Notes under the pieces: model-generated
The model's database searches: none
What the model was told of the DNA's origin: nothing
The model's input: the letters and a program-made list of their open reading frames with translations, nothing else
Position numbers and translations under genes: made by a program
Assembly (NCBI RefSeq): GCF_027186265.1
Contig: NZ_CP114176.1
Span: 620,001-684,000, forward strand
DNA from: Lentibacillus daqui
GTDB taxonomy: Bacteria; Bacillota; Bacilli; Bacillales; Amphibacillaceae
Direction: 5' to 3'
Length of the DNA: 64,000 nucleotides
Part shown: positions 8,480-17,159 of the stretch, in pieces
Layout: every line of letters starts with the position of its first letter
How positions within the stretch are numbered: the first letter of the stretch is position 1

Positions 8480-9220
8480 ATGGAAAGGTACACGTATCAT
8501 GATTTGTTGGCGTACCTTGGTGTGGGTGGAGCGCATCCAGGCGGGCTACCGCTTACTAAAGAAATTGTCCGGGAACTTCCGATTAAATCAACGGATCATA
8601 TACTAGACGCTGGTTGCGGGACAGGACAAACGGCTGCTTTCCTGGCTGATAAATATGGCTGCCATGTAACAGCGATGGATCAGCATCCAATCATGATTGA
8701 AAAGTCAAAAGAATGATTCACCGATCGGGAAGTTACCGTTGATTTGGTCAAAGGGAACATCGAAAACAGTCAACTGGAAGCAGGCACTTTTGATTGGATT
8801 ATCGTTGAGTCCGTTACAGTATTTACCAATATTCAGAAAGCGGTAAATGAATATTGGCGGCTTTTGCGCACAGGGGGAGTTCTGATTGATTTGGAAATGA
8901 CGGCAGCTGATTCACTTTCCAAAGAGGAACTCGGTGAATTCCAGTCGTTATATGGACTTCACGAAATTCCAAAAGCGTCCGATTGGAAAAGAATCTTTAA
9001 AATGGCTGGCTTTCGTACAGTTGACAGTTTTAAGGAAGATACAGTAGCTGAGGTGCTGATGAGGCAGTCTTTTGATACAGAGGCATTTGCCCAGCAGGAA
9101 ATTGATTTTTCCGTTGCTCTGGATCCTGCATTATATGAAATTTGGGATCATCATCAGTTGTTGACCGAGGCGTTCGCCAATAGATTGAAATATGTAGTTT
9201 ACCGGGCCAAAAAGGGATAG
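8480..9220 (+). pseudogene. SAM-dependent methyltransferase interrupted by one in-frame TGA
   Basis: A class I methyltransferase of about 246 codons. The AdoMet-binding motif LDAGCGTGQTAAFL is near residue 49 and the second half carries the PxxW-like and FKMAGF segments of this family. Codon 79 is TGA (8714-8716) with the same frame open on both sides (8480-8713 and 8717-9220), so a single substitution such as CGA to TGA explains it. A GGAGGG site precedes the ATG. Either a recent pseudogene, a sequencing error, or, less likely, readthrough. Confidence 0.8.
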
Positions 9221-9281
9221 TTCAGGCACATAAGTCTGTCGAGGCTACCATGAAGTAAGTAGAAGAGAGCATCAATTTTTG

Positions 9282-9315
9282 ACAGGAAGAAGACCACTAC
9301 TTCTTCCTGTTTTTT
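9282..9315. terminator. Bidirectional terminator between the methyltransferase and ydiK
   Basis: Perfect 11-bp stem ACAGGAAGAAG / CTTCTTCCTGT with a 7-nt loop and a T-run on the plus strand. It overlaps the 3' end of ydiK. Confidence 0.8.
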
Positions 9316-9500
9316 CGTTTGAGCCGAAAATGAATCAGCATTAATCTAATTGCTACACCAAACTGAAGTGTTGCAATAATGGCCAGTACGATAGTGGAAA
9401 AGTTCCACATGGTGTTCGTCACCGTTTTCGTAGCGATATATGTAAAAAAAATTCCCATTACAAAGTAAATAATGGCCATGATTTTCGGTGATGTTTGCAT
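9297..9500 (-). CDS. ydiK: YdiK-family small membrane protein (DUF4305)
   Basis: A 67-residue protein with two membrane segments (about residues 8-28 and 35-55) and a very basic C-terminal tail (RLKRKNRKK). Size, topology and place next to ydiL and groES match B. subtilis YdiK. Function unknown. It lies downstream of ydiL on the same strand, and probably shares its transcript. Confidence 0.85.
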   Translation of the reverse strand: MQTSPKIMAIIYFVMGIFFTYIATKTVTNTMWNFSTIVLAIIATLQFGVAIRLMLIHFRLKRKNRKK

Positions 9501-9555
9501 TATTATCCTCCAATAAAGTGAAACTTCAATCAGGGGGTTTTTCCCCCCTTAGCAG

Positions 9556-10269
9556 TTAATATATGATAAGAATCATTTGCACTTTGTCGGCTTGTTCCAT
9601 CATTTTTTGCAGATCCTCCGGAGACAGGAGCAGTTGAACGATTACGGAAATCGAGTTGAGTGTCATATGTACGAGAATCGGTGCGATGATCCGTTTTGTT
9701 TGGACATAGACAAATGCCAGTACAAATCCCATCGAAGCGTAAATCAGTAAGTGTTCTGGTTCCTGATGAATAATCGCGAAAATCAAGGCGGACAACAAAG
9801 CCGCAAAGAAAAAGTTCATTCTCTTGTAGAACCAGCCAAAAATAATCTTCCTGAAAATGATTTCTTCCAGAATGGGCGCAATCAGTGCAGGGATAATCAC
9901 AAATAAAGGAGCCATTCGTGAAATATTGATGATCATATTCGTGTTTTCGGAGCTACTTTGGATGCCAAGTAATTTTGTTTCGATCCAGACGGCTATAGCC
10001 TGAAAAACATAAGCCATGACAACGCCAGCAATCACCCACACAATGGTATAACCCCAATCCGCTGCGTTGCGGTTGTTATTTGCTTTCATTTCCGGCTTCA
10101 TTAATAACAATGTCACCACAAGCCCCGCAATAAAGCTGAAGATTGTCCAATAAATGGATATGTCAAATTTATTCAACGAAGTAGTAAAATAGATGAGTGG
10201 CACAAATACAATGGCAGAAAATTGCATGATGATATAGGTTAGAATGACGTACCAATATCTTCTTGTCAA
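9556..10269 (-). CDS. ydiL: CPBP-family intramembrane metalloprotease (YdiL)
   Basis: A polytopic membrane protein of 237 residues with about six to seven membrane segments. The CPBP/Abi (CAAX protease-like) motifs are visible: EEIIFRK (EExxxR) near residue 132, an FAIIHQ motif near 163, and a late HMTLNS histidine near 200. These residues would bind metal in the membrane. The gene lies upstream of groES as in B. subtilis. The substrate is not known; some relatives act in bacteriocin immunity, but nothing here shows that. Confidence 0.9.
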   Translation of the reverse strand: MTRRYWYVILTYIIMQFSAIVFVPLIYFTTSLNKFDISIYWTIFSFIAGLVVTLLLMKPEMKANNNRNAADWGYTIVWVIAGVVMAYVFQAIAVWIETKLLGIQSSSENTNMIINISRMAPLFVIIPALIAPILEEIIFRKIIFGWFYKRMNFFFAALLSALIFAIIHQEPEHLLIYASMGFVLAFVYVQTKRIIAPILVHMTLNSISVIVQLLLSPEDLQKMMEQADKVQMILIIY

Positions 10270-10523
10270 AATGAAACGACTCCTTTTGCGTTAAGTTGTA
10301 TCAAAATAGTATATGCAAAAACACTAACCAATATTTTAGCATATTTTTCACCGGGATAATAAATACTATTGACTTGTGTTAAGGATTTTATTTAATTTGA
10401 CTTTCTACAAAACAATCATCATACCATTTGATGCAATGTGTACAAATGGGAATATGACACCACCTCGAAATGTAGCAGTAACATGGATATTAGAAAAATG
10501 GATAAAAAAATAGAAGAGATTAC

Positions 10524-10552
10524 TTGCATTTTTGTTCAGTATTATTTATTAT
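10524..10552 (+). promoter_or_regulatory. groESL promoter (sigma-A type)
   Basis: TTGCAT (10524-10529), a 17-bp spacer and TATTAT (10547-10552). The predicted transcription start falls at the CIRCE element. The rest of the 367-bp gap before groES (10270-10523) holds the ydiL upstream region; I see no gene in it. Confidence 0.75.
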
Positions 10553-10563
10553 ATTAAGTGGAA

Positions 10564-10590
10564 TTAGCACTCGGCATTCTTGAGTGCTAA
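10564..10590 (+). promoter_or_regulatory. CIRCE operator (HrcA binding site)
   Basis: A perfect match to the consensus TTAGCACTC-N9-GAGTGCTAA, placed at the transcription start of groESL. HrcA represses from this site and releases it on heat shock. Confidence 0.97.
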
Positions 10591-10636
10591 TAAAACAAAA
10601 AATACTTAGTAGAAACGAATTAAGGAGGTCGTCTCA

Positions 10637-10921
10637 TTGATTAAACCACTAGGAGATCGTGTTGTAATCGAGCTTGTTGAACAAGAGGAAAAAACGGCAA
10701 GCGGTATTGTACTTCCAGACTCGGCAAAAGAAAAGCCTCAAGAGGGTAAAGTTGTTGCAGTTGGTGCTGGTCGTGTAACCGATAACGGTGAAAGGGTAGC
10801 CCCGGAAGTTGCAGAAGGTAATTTGGTCATCTTCTCCAAATTTGCAGGCACGGAAGTAAAATATGAAGGCACTGAGTACTTAATTCTTCGCGAAAATGAC
10901 ATTTTAGCTGTTATTGGCTAA
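10637..10921 (+). CDS. groES: Co-chaperonin GroES (Hsp10)
   Basis: GroES caps the GroEL folding chamber as a heptamer. The 94-residue protein has the IKPLGDRVVIE start and the mobile-loop region EKTASGIVLPD near residues 14-26. It starts with TTG behind a strong TAAGGAGG site. It is the first gene of the HrcA-controlled groESL operon, 41 nt before groEL. Confidence 0.98.
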   Translation: MIKPLGDRVVIELVEQEEKTASGIVLPDSAKEKPQEGKVVAVGAGRVTDNGERVAPEVAEGNLVIFSKFAGTEVKYEGTEYLILRENDILAVIG

Positions 10922-10962
10922 AACAATGATAACATACGATTTTTTAAGGAGGGCATTTAAAA

Positions 10963-12597
10963 ATGGCTAAAGAAATTAAATTTTCAGAAGACGCTCGCCG
11001 TGCAATGCTTCGCGGTGTAGATACATTAGCAGATGCAGTTAAGGTAACATTGGGGCCAAAGGGTCGTAACGTTGTTTTAGATAAAAAATTCGGTTCTCCA
11101 TTAATTACCAATGACGGTGTAACAATCGCCAAAGAAATCGAATTGGAAGACCACTTTGAAAACATGGGAGCACAGCTTGTATCTGAAGTCGCATCGAAAA
11201 CAAACGACGTTGCTGGTGACGGTACAACTACGGCAACTGTACTTGCCCAATCCATGATCAGTGAAGGTTTGAAAAACGTTACATCCGGAGCAAATCCTGT
11301 AGGTGTTCGTCGTGGAATTGAAAAAGCGGTTGAAGCAGCTGTTACAGAATTAAAGACTATTTCAAAACCAATTGAATCCAAAGAATCAATCGCTCAAGTT
11401 GCATCCGTTTCTTCAGATGATAAGGAAGTTGGCGACCTGATTTCAGAAGCAATGGAGCGCGTTGGCAATGACGGTGTTATCACTATTGAAGAATCAAAAG
11501 GATTTAACACTGAATTAGAAGTTGTCGAAGGTATGCAATTTGATCGCGGCTATTCTTCTCCATACATGGTAACTGACCAGGATAAGATGGAAGCAGAATT
11601 GGAAAATCCATATATCTTTATCACAGATAAAAAAATCAGCAATATCCAGGAAATCCTTCCAGTACTTGAACAAGTGGTACAACAAGGAAAACCACTTCTT
11701 CTCATTGCCGAAGATGTAGAAGGAGAAGCTCTTGCAACATTAGTGCTGAACAAACTTCGCGGTACATTTAATGTTGTTGCTGTCAAAGCTCCTGGTTTTG
11801 GTGATCGTCGTAAAGCAATGCTTGAAGATATCGCTGTATTAACTGGTGCAGAGGTCATTACAGAAGATCTTGGCCTGGAACTTAAAAACACAACTATCGA
11901 ACAATTAGGTCGTGCGTCTAAAGTTGTTGTTACAAAAGATAACACAACCATTGTGGAAGGTTCCGGAAACCCTGAAGCTATTTCTTCCCGTGTGACACAA
12001 ATCCGTGCACAAGCAGAAGAAACAACTTCTGAGTTTGATAAAGAAAAATTACAAGAACGCCTTGCTAAACTTTCCGGCGGAGTAGCTGTTATCAAAGTTG
12101 GTGCTGCTACTGAAACTGAGTTGAAAGAACGTAAACTTCGTATTGAAGATGCACTGAACTCAACTCGTGCAGCTGTTGAAGAAGGTATCGTTTCTGGTGG
12201 TGGTACTGCACTAGTGAACGTCTACCATAAAGTTGAGGGATTAACACTTGAAGGTGACGAAGCAACAGGTGCAAGTATTGTTCTTCGTGCTTTAGAAGAA
12301 CCAGTACGCCAAATCGCACATAACGCTGGTCTGGAAGGATCCATCGTTGTGGAACGCTTAAAAGGCGAAAAAGTTGGTGTTGGTTTCAATGCTGCATCTG
12401 GTGAATGGGTAAACATGATTGAAGCTGGTATTGTTGACCCAACAAAAGTTACCCGTTATGCACTGCAAAATGCAGCATCTGTAGCAGCTATGTTCTTGAC
12501 TACCGAGGCTGTAGTAGCCGACAAGCCAGAAGAAAACGCTGGCGGTGGTGCCCCTGACATGGGTGGCATGGGCGGCGGAATGCCGGGCATGATGTAA
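10963..12597 (+). CDS. groEL: Chaperonin GroEL (Hsp60)
   Basis: GroEL is the double-ring ATP-driven chaperonin. The 544-residue protein has the GDGTTTATVL ATP-binding motif near residue 85, the classic equatorial, intermediate and apical domains, and a flexible GGM-repeat tail ending GMPGMM. A strong AAGGAGGG site precedes the ATG. Codon use is biased as expected of a highly expressed gene. A strong terminator follows. Confidence 0.99.
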   Translation: MAKEIKFSEDARRAMLRGVDTLADAVKVTLGPKGRNVVLDKKFGSPLITNDGVTIAKEIELEDHFENMGAQLVSEVASKTNDVAGDGTTTATVLAQSMISEGLKNVTSGANPVGVRRGIEKAVEAAVTELKTISKPIESKESIAQVASVSSDDKEVGDLISEAMERVGNDGVITIEESKGFNTELEVVEGMQFDRGYSSPYMVTDQDKMEAELENPYIFITDKKISNIQEILPVLEQVVQQGKPLLLIAEDVEGEALATLVLNKLRGTFNVVAVKAPGFGDRRKAMLEDIAVLTGAEVITEDLGLELKNTTIEQLGRASKVVVTKDNTTIVEGSGNPEAISSRVTQIRAQAEETTSEFDKEKLQERLAKLSGGVAVIKVGAATETELKERKLRIEDALNSTRAAVEEGIVSGGGTALVNVYHKVEGLTLEGDEATGASIVLRALEEPVRQIAHNAGLEGSIVVERLKGEKVGVGFNAASGEWVNMIEAGIVDPTKVTRYALQNAASVAAMFLTTEAVVADKPEENAGGGAPDMGGMGGGMPGMM

Positions 12598-12626
12598 GCC
12601 AAACCCAGTTTTAAAGAAATAATAAG

Positions 12627-12676
12627 AAAGACACCCTCTTGTATGCTTGTTGATGCAAGAGGGTGTCTTTGTGTTT
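12627..12676 (+). terminator. groESL terminator
   Basis: A perfect 15-bp stem (AAAGACACCCTCTTG at 12627-12641 and its complement at 12656-12670) followed by a T-rich stretch. Confidence 0.85.
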
Positions 12677-12776
12677 TACTGCATAGTTCCCTTTTGTTGT
12701 ATAAGATAGGGTGTACAAATGAATGTACACCTTTCCATATTAATTTCCAAAGTTGTATGTTTGTCTTTAATCCATC

Positions 12777-12857
12777 TTATTCTAAATTATCACTGGCATA
12801 TTGTGCTTCTTCTTCCGTAAATTGTTCCCCGTGTTCAGATATTAATGTATAAGCTGG
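12777..12857 (-). pseudogene. Fragment of an Ltp-type surface lipoprotein repeat
   Basis: Reading the minus strand gives 26 residues ending in a stop with the pattern YTLISEHG..FTEEEAQYA..NL, which fits one repeat of the Ltp lipoprotein domain known from host-surface lipoproteins and phage superinfection exclusion. Stop codons upstream cut it off. The rest of the 664-bp gap after groEL holds two hairpins and the plus-strand fragment below; no intact gene. Confidence 0.5.
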
Positions 12858-13062
12858 ATTCGTATTCAACTATGCTGGGGAATATCAAACAGAATTTGAA
12901 TTATATTACCGTTCTCCAAATAGACATCACCATTTCGCATATGTTATAAATGTATTGATCCGGAACAATATTGATGATGTGAAAAAAACTAATTAAATGC
13001 CAGATCAATTAGAAGTAACTGTAGCATATTTTAATCAAATGAAATTCACAACAACGGGATAA
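12853..13062 (+). pseudogene. Possible decayed coding fragment
   Basis: The frame runs 47 codons to a TAA at 12994-12996, then 21 more codons to a second TAA at 13060-13062. The composition looks protein-like (FELYYRSPNRHHHFAYVINVL), but there is no start, and I recognise no family. It abuts the Ltp fragment on the other strand, suggesting old rearrangement. Confidence 0.3.
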
Positions 13063-13070
13063 TGGTAGTT

Positions 13071-13109
13071 AAAACCATCATGCATATATGAAACTTCATG
13101 ATGGTTTTT
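13071..13109. terminator. Hairpin upstream of fetA
   Basis: Perfect stem AAAACCATCATG / CATGATGGTTTT followed by T, able to terminate either way. Confidence 0.6.
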
Positions 13110-13261
13110 CATGTTAATAACGCGTACATCATGCCCGGCATTCCACCGCTCGTGTACCTGGATTTTTCCGTTAAAAGATGGACAACAAGTATAGTATTCA
13201 TGGTACGGGAAGGATAAGGAATAAATAAAATTAAAGTGAGATAGTGAGGAGGGAGAGGAAG

Positions 13262-13993
13262 ATGACAGCGGAAAAAAACGCGGCAATCCGATTGAATCGT
13301 GTAAATTATACGGCAGGTGATACGCCGATTATCAAAAATGTTACCGGTGATTTAACAGAAGGTGCGATTACTACCATTGTCGGACCATCTGGAGCGGGGA
13401 AGACGACATTATTCAGGCTATGTAACGGTCTGTTATCGCCCAGTACTGGAGAAATTTATATTAAAGATAAACGTACTTCTGACTATGATCCGGTAACATT
13501 ACGCCGAACAGTTGGTATGGCCTTGCAAAGCGCGACAATGATCCCTGGAAGTGTACGGAAAAATTTAGCCTTGCCGCGTAAACTGCAAGGAAAGGATTTG
13601 ACTGATGAAGAAGCCGAAAAAATGCTTCACACAGTCGGATTAGACGAGAGCCTTTTATCACGAAATATAAAAGATCTCTCAGGTGGCCAGCGGCAAAAAC
13701 TATCCGTTGCCCGTACACTGGTCAATCAGCCTGACATTTTATTACTGGATGAAATTACATCCTCCCTGGATCGCGTTTCCAAGGAGGCAATGGAGGAACT
13801 GATTGTGAAAATTAATCGTGAACATGGGACAACCATTATTTGGATCAGTCATAACCTGGAGCAAGCAGAAACTATCGGTGATTATTCATGGGTTATGATG
13901 GATGGTGAAGTATTGGAAACAGGAGAGAGCGGTTTTCTTCACAATCCCCAAAATGAGCGGGTGGAAGATTTCGTGAAGGGGGTAAACAGATGA
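13262..13993 (+). CDS. fetA: ABC transporter ATPase, FetA/YbbL type
   Basis: The ATP-binding half of a FetAB-type exporter, linked in E. coli to iron export and oxidative-stress resistance. It has Walker A GPSGAGKTT near residue 40, signature LSGGQRQK near 140 and Walker B LLLDEI near 160. I chose ATG 13262 because the sequence GAGGAGGGAG just upstream is the ribosome binding site; the GTG at 13244 would swallow it. The end overlaps fetB by 4 nt (ATGA). The substrate is inferred. Confidence 0.88.
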   Translation: MTAEKNAAIRLNRVNYTAGDTPIIKNVTGDLTEGAITTIVGPSGAGKTTLFRLCNGLLSPSTGEIYIKDKRTSDYDPVTLRRTVGMALQSATMIPGSVRKNLALPRKLQGKDLTDEEAEKMLHTVGLDESLLSRNIKDLSGGQRQKLSVARTLVNQPDILLLDEITSSLDRVSKEAMEELIVKINREHGTTIIWISHNLEQAETIGDYSWVMMDGEVLETGESGFLHNPQNERVEDFVKGVNR

Positions 13994-14757
13994 GCTATTT
14001 GACATTATCCATGGCTCTTATTTTTGTTTTCATCCCCATCGTATTATCCAAAGTATTTAAATTGGGGCTGGAAAAAGATACAGTAATTGCTACCGTCCGA
14101 TCCATTATTCAATTACTTATTGTTGGCTATCTCCTGCAGTTTGTTTTTGATTCAGAGCATCGCATTTATATTATTTTGATGATTATTCTCATGATTGTCG
14201 CTGCAACGCAAAATGCACGCAAAAAAGGAACATTTATTAAAGGGATTACCTGGAAGTTAGTTGTTACGTTTACCGCTGTGGAAATATTGACCCAGGCCAT
14301 TTTACTTGGGTTTCAGATTACACCAGCAACTGCCCAGTATATCATTCCAATTAGCGGGATGATGATCGGCAATTCTATGGTACTCTCCATTCTCTTTCTT
14401 AATCGGTTCATCTCTGAAGTTGATGCGAACTACGATCAGACAGAATTGATTCTATCGCTTGGCGGAACACCGAAACAGGCCATTCACAGACAACTCGTCG
14501 CTGCCATTAGAGCGAGCACGATTCCAACCATTGAAAGCCAGAAAACGATTGGCCTCGTTCAATTGCCAGGAATGATGAGTGGTCAAATTATTGCTGGTGC
14601 TGATCCAGTACAAGCGGTGCAATTTCAACTGCTGGTCCTTTTCTTACTTTTGACGGCTGCGGTTGTATCCAGTATTATGCTGGGTTATTTATCGTATCCA
14701 GCGTTGTTTAACCAGCGGATGCAATTGATTCTGAAGCCACAAGAACAAACAGAATAG
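13990..14757 (+). CDS. fetB: ABC transporter permease, FetB/UPF0014 family
   Basis: A 255-residue integral membrane protein with about seven membrane segments, belonging to the UPF0014 (FetB/YbbM) family. The cytoplasmic loop LGGTPKQAI...RASTIPTIES near residues 160-185, typical of permease-ATPase coupling, is clear, as is the following GLVQLPGMMSGQI motif. It is translationally coupled to fetA. It is followed by a 21-bp periodic repeat array and a terminator. Confidence 0.9.
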   Translation: MSYLTLSMALIFVFIPIVLSKVFKLGLEKDTVIATVRSIIQLLIVGYLLQFVFDSEHRIYIILMIILMIVAATQNARKKGTFIKGITWKLVVTFTAVEILTQAILLGFQITPATAQYIIPISGMMIGNSMVLSILFLNRFISEVDANYDQTELILSLGGTPKQAIHRQLVAAIRASTIPTIESQKTIGLVQLPGMMSGQIIAGADPVQAVQFQLLVLFLLLTAAVVSSIMLGYLSYPALFNQRMQLILKPQEQTE

Positions 14758-14789
14758 CAAGTTGGTTTTTAGGCCAGGGTGAGATCGGC

Positions 14790-14944
14790 ATCGCTGATAT
14801 AATGTCCAAAATCGCTGATAGGAGGGCCGGAATCGCTGATAATGTCCAAAACCGCTGATAGGAGGGCTGGAATCGCTGATATAATGTCCAAAACCGCTGA
14901 TAGGAGAGCTGGAATCGCTGATATAATGCCAAAAACCGCTACAA
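14790..14944. repeat. Intergenic array, A[T/C]CGCTGATA every 21 bp (8 copies)
   Basis: Copies start at 14790, 14811, 14832, 14851, 14872, 14893, 14914 and 14935; spacings are 21, 21, 19, 21, 21, 21 and 21 bp. Between cores, ATAATGTCCAAA alternates with GGAGGGCTGGA, so the full unit is about 42 bp. The last copy merges with the terminator stem. The array lies between the fetB stop and the terminator, so it would be in the 3' UTR. Confidence 0.85.
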
Positions 14945-14962
14945 CATCACGTAGCGGTTTTT
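14931..14962. terminator. Bidirectional terminator between fetB and pbuX
   Basis: Perfect 12-bp stem AAAAACCGCTAC / GTAGCGGTTTTT with an 8-nt loop; it serves two convergent operons. Confidence 0.85.
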
Positions 14963-14970
14963 CCCATATT

Positions 14971-16272
14971 TTAAGCTTCCTGTTCATACAATACAGGAGT
15001 TTCTGCTTTTTTGTTTTGTGACCGGGATGGAAGCATGTTGAATACGATATTCAGAATGATTGCTGTGAAACTGCCGGCAACAATGCCATTGCTTGTTAAA
15101 ATTTGTACGCTTGCTGGCAAGTGGGCAAATAAATCAGGTGCTACTGTTACCCCAAGGCCCATTCCGACCGAACATGCAATAATCATCGGGTTTCCTTGTG
15201 ATTGTGAGATGGTGTCGCCAAGCATTTTAATCCCTTGGGAAACAATCATTCCAAACATGGCAATCATCGCCCCGCCTAGAACCGGGTCAGGAATAATGGT
15301 TGCCAGCGCTGCAACTTTTGGCAGAAAACCGAGCGCCACCAGCATTAATCCAGTAAGCACAATAACACGGCGTGAACGCACACCTGACATTTGCATTAAG
15401 CCAACGTTTTGGGAAAAAGTAGTATAAGGAAAGGCATTGAAGATTCCGCCAATCACCGATGCAAGTCCTTCTGCCCGGTATCCTTTTGCCAAATCTTTTT
15501 CCTGCAAATCTTTTTCACAAATATCACTTAAGGCAAAATAGACACCGGTGGATTCAACAAGCGAAACAATTGCAACCAGCGTCATCGTAAGGATAGCGGG
15601 CCATTCAAATGTTGGCAAGCCAAAATGAAACGGTTCTACCATACGAAAAACCGAAGCATCTGCCACTGCAGAAAAATCGACCTTTCCCATGATCATTGCA
15701 ACGATTGTGCCGGCAATTAAACCAAGCAAAATGGAAATAGAACGAATAAAACCAGTCGAAAAACGATAGATAAGAACGATCAAAAGAAGTGTTCCAAAAG
15801 CAAGCCCAATATTGGATAAGGAACCAAAGTCACTCGCTCCGTCACCGCCACCCATATTGGTTACCGCAACAGGGATGAGCGTAATACCGATGACGGTTAC
15901 CACCGAACCAGTGACAACCGGTGGAAAAAAGCGGACAAGTTTGCCGAAGAATCCGCTGATTAGTATAATGATAAGACCTGAAGCGATTACGGATCCATAT
16001 ACAGCTGCTACGCCAAACTCACCACCAATGGCAATGATGGGACCGACTGCGGTAAATGTACAGCCGAGCACGACAGGCAGCCCAATTCCGGTAAACCGAT
16101 TGCTAAAAATCTGCAGGAAGGTGGCAACTCCACACATTAAAATATCAATAGAAACGAGGTACGTTAAGTCTTCTCCCTGAAATCCGAGGGCACCGCCAAT
16201 GACTAGTGGTACAACAACAGCACCAGCGTACATCGCTAATAAGTGTTGAATCCCCAACATCGTATTTTTCAT
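14971..16272 (-). CDS. pbuX: Xanthine permease (NCS2/NAT family)
   Basis: PbuX imports xanthine by proton symport. The 433-residue membrane protein has about 12-14 membrane segments and the NAT signature region with SQNVGLMQMSGVRSR near residue 290, plus the VESTGVYFALSD segment near 240. Its start shares one base with the xpt stop (TAATG), so the two are co-translated, as in B. subtilis xpt-pbuX. Expression depends on the guanine riboswitch upstream of xpt. Confidence 0.96.
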   Translation of the reverse strand: MKNTMLGIQHLLAMYAGAVVVPLVIGGALGFQGEDLTYLVSIDILMCGVATFLQIFSNRFTGIGLPVVLGCTFTAVGPIIAIGGEFGVAAVYGSVIASGLIIILISGFFGKLVRFFPPVVTGSVVTVIGITLIPVAVTNMGGGDGASDFGSLSNIGLAFGTLLLIVLIYRFSTGFIRSISILLGLIAGTIVAMIMGKVDFSAVADASVFRMVEPFHFGLPTFEWPAILTMTLVAIVSLVESTGVYFALSDICEKDLQEKDLAKGYRAEGLASVIGGIFNAFPYTTFSQNVGLMQMSGVRSRRVIVLTGLMLVALGFLPKVAALATIIPDPVLGGAMIAMFGMIVSQGIKMLGDTISQSQGNPMIIACSVGMGLGVTVAPDLFAHLPASVQILTSNGIVAGSFTAIILNIVFNMLPSRSQNKKAETPVLYEQEA

Positions 16273-16856
16273 TACGCACGAACCCCCTCGAAAAATTCGA
16301 CATGACCATTTTTCAGGGAGGAGATGTTGGCTAATGATTCGACACGAACACCACGATCGCGCAGCAATTTGCCACCTGACTGAAAACCTTTTTCGATAAC
16401 AATACCAATTCCGGCAAGTGATGCGCCAGTTTGTTCCACGAGATCTATTAACCCGAGAGCAGCTTGACCATTCGCCAGGAAATCATCAATAATCAGCACG
16501 ATATCGTTGTTATGAATAAATTCTTTTGAAATGGAAATATCATTTGTTTCGTTCTTTGTGTATGAGTATACCTTTGCTGTGTATAGGTTATCGGATAAGG
16601 TAAGTGATTTTCGTTTTCGGGCAAAAATGACAGGTGCATCCAACACGAGACCAGCCATCGTTGCCGGGGCTATACCTGATGATTCAATGGAAAGAATTTT
16701 GGTAATTCCCGTATCATGGAACCGTTTAGCAAATTCCTCCCCGATTTCCTTCATCAGCTGTGGGTCGATTTGGTGGTTTAAAAATGAATCAACCTTTAAC
16801 ACATCATCCGATAGCACTTTTCCTTCCTGACGTATTTTATCCTTCAGTCTTTGCAT
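16272..16856 (-). CDS. xpt: Xanthine phosphoribosyltransferase
   Basis: Xpt converts xanthine plus PRPP to XMP in purine salvage. The 194-residue protein has the PRPP-binding motif LIIDDFLANGQAA near residue 125 and the MQRLKDKI start typical of Xpt. I chose the ATG at 16856 (minus strand), which has GGGAGAG about 6 nt upstream; the longer reading frame to 17003 runs through the riboswitch terminator and is not coding. First gene of the xpt-pbuX operon. Confidence 0.96.
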   Translation of the reverse strand: MQRLKDKIRQEGKVLSDDVLKVDSFLNHQIDPQLMKEIGEEFAKRFHDTGITKILSIESSGIAPATMAGLVLDAPVIFARKRKSLTLSDNLYTAKVYSYTKNETNDISISKEFIHNNDIVLIIDDFLANGQAALGLIDLVEQTGASLAGIGIVIEKGFQSGGKLLRDRGVRVESLANISSLKNGHVEFFEGVRA

Positions 16857-16902
16857 TATTTGCTCTCCCTTCCAAATCATCTTTAATGGTCCCCGGACAA
16901 AC

Positions 16903-16960
16903 AAAAAAGCCCAAACGACCGTGCATCCATTCATTATGAGTGGAGCAAAGTCCTTTGAGC
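16903..16960 (-). terminator. Riboswitch-controlled terminator upstream of xpt
   Basis: On the minus strand GCTCAAAGGAC (16960-16950) pairs with GTCGTTTGGGC (16919-16909) with one mismatch, followed by six T. It stands between the guanine aptamer and the xpt start and would form when ligand is bound. Confidence 0.8.
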
Positions 16961-17007
16961 TGTAACATCGAAAGGAAAAGAAAGGAAATAACACCTTTCC
17001 CATTGCT

Positions 17008-17076
17008 ACTCATAGTCAGTTTGTTATCGGCAAACTGGTAGAAACTTACAGGCCATATTCCTGAGATTATATGAGT
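17008..17076 (-). ncRNA. Guanine riboswitch aptamer (xpt-pbuX)
   Basis: The minus strand shows the purine aptamer core: P1 ACTCAT / ATGAGT, the invariant TATAATCT entry, the GTTTCTACC junction and a J3/1 reading GACTATG. The C in GACTATG is the position that selects guanine; adenine-sensing aptamers have T there. Guanine binding would turn off xpt and pbuX. Confidence 0.95.
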
Positions 17077-17101
17077 GAATGCGTCTTATAAGAATGTCCT
17101 C

Positions 17102-17129
17102 ATTATAACATGGAAATGGCAAAATTCAA
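17102..17129 (-). promoter_or_regulatory. xpt promoter
   Basis: On the minus strand TTGAAT (17129-17124), a 16-bp spacer and TATAAT (17107-17102), about 25 bp upstream of the aptamer. Confidence 0.75.
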
Positions 17130-17159
17130 TGGTTTTTTGTCGAAAACCGATTATTTCAC

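Noticed and set aside
8480..9220. Two separate genes (79 and 158 codons) for the methyltransferase
   Set aside because: Both halves belong to one family and frame; only a TGA divides them.
10944..12416. Long open frames on the strand opposite groEL
   Set aside because: Shadow frames caused by biased codon use in groEL; no ribosome sites and low-complexity products.
16857..17003. N-terminal extension of xpt
   Set aside because: It overlaps the riboswitch terminator; the ATG at 16856 has a good site and gives the normal length.
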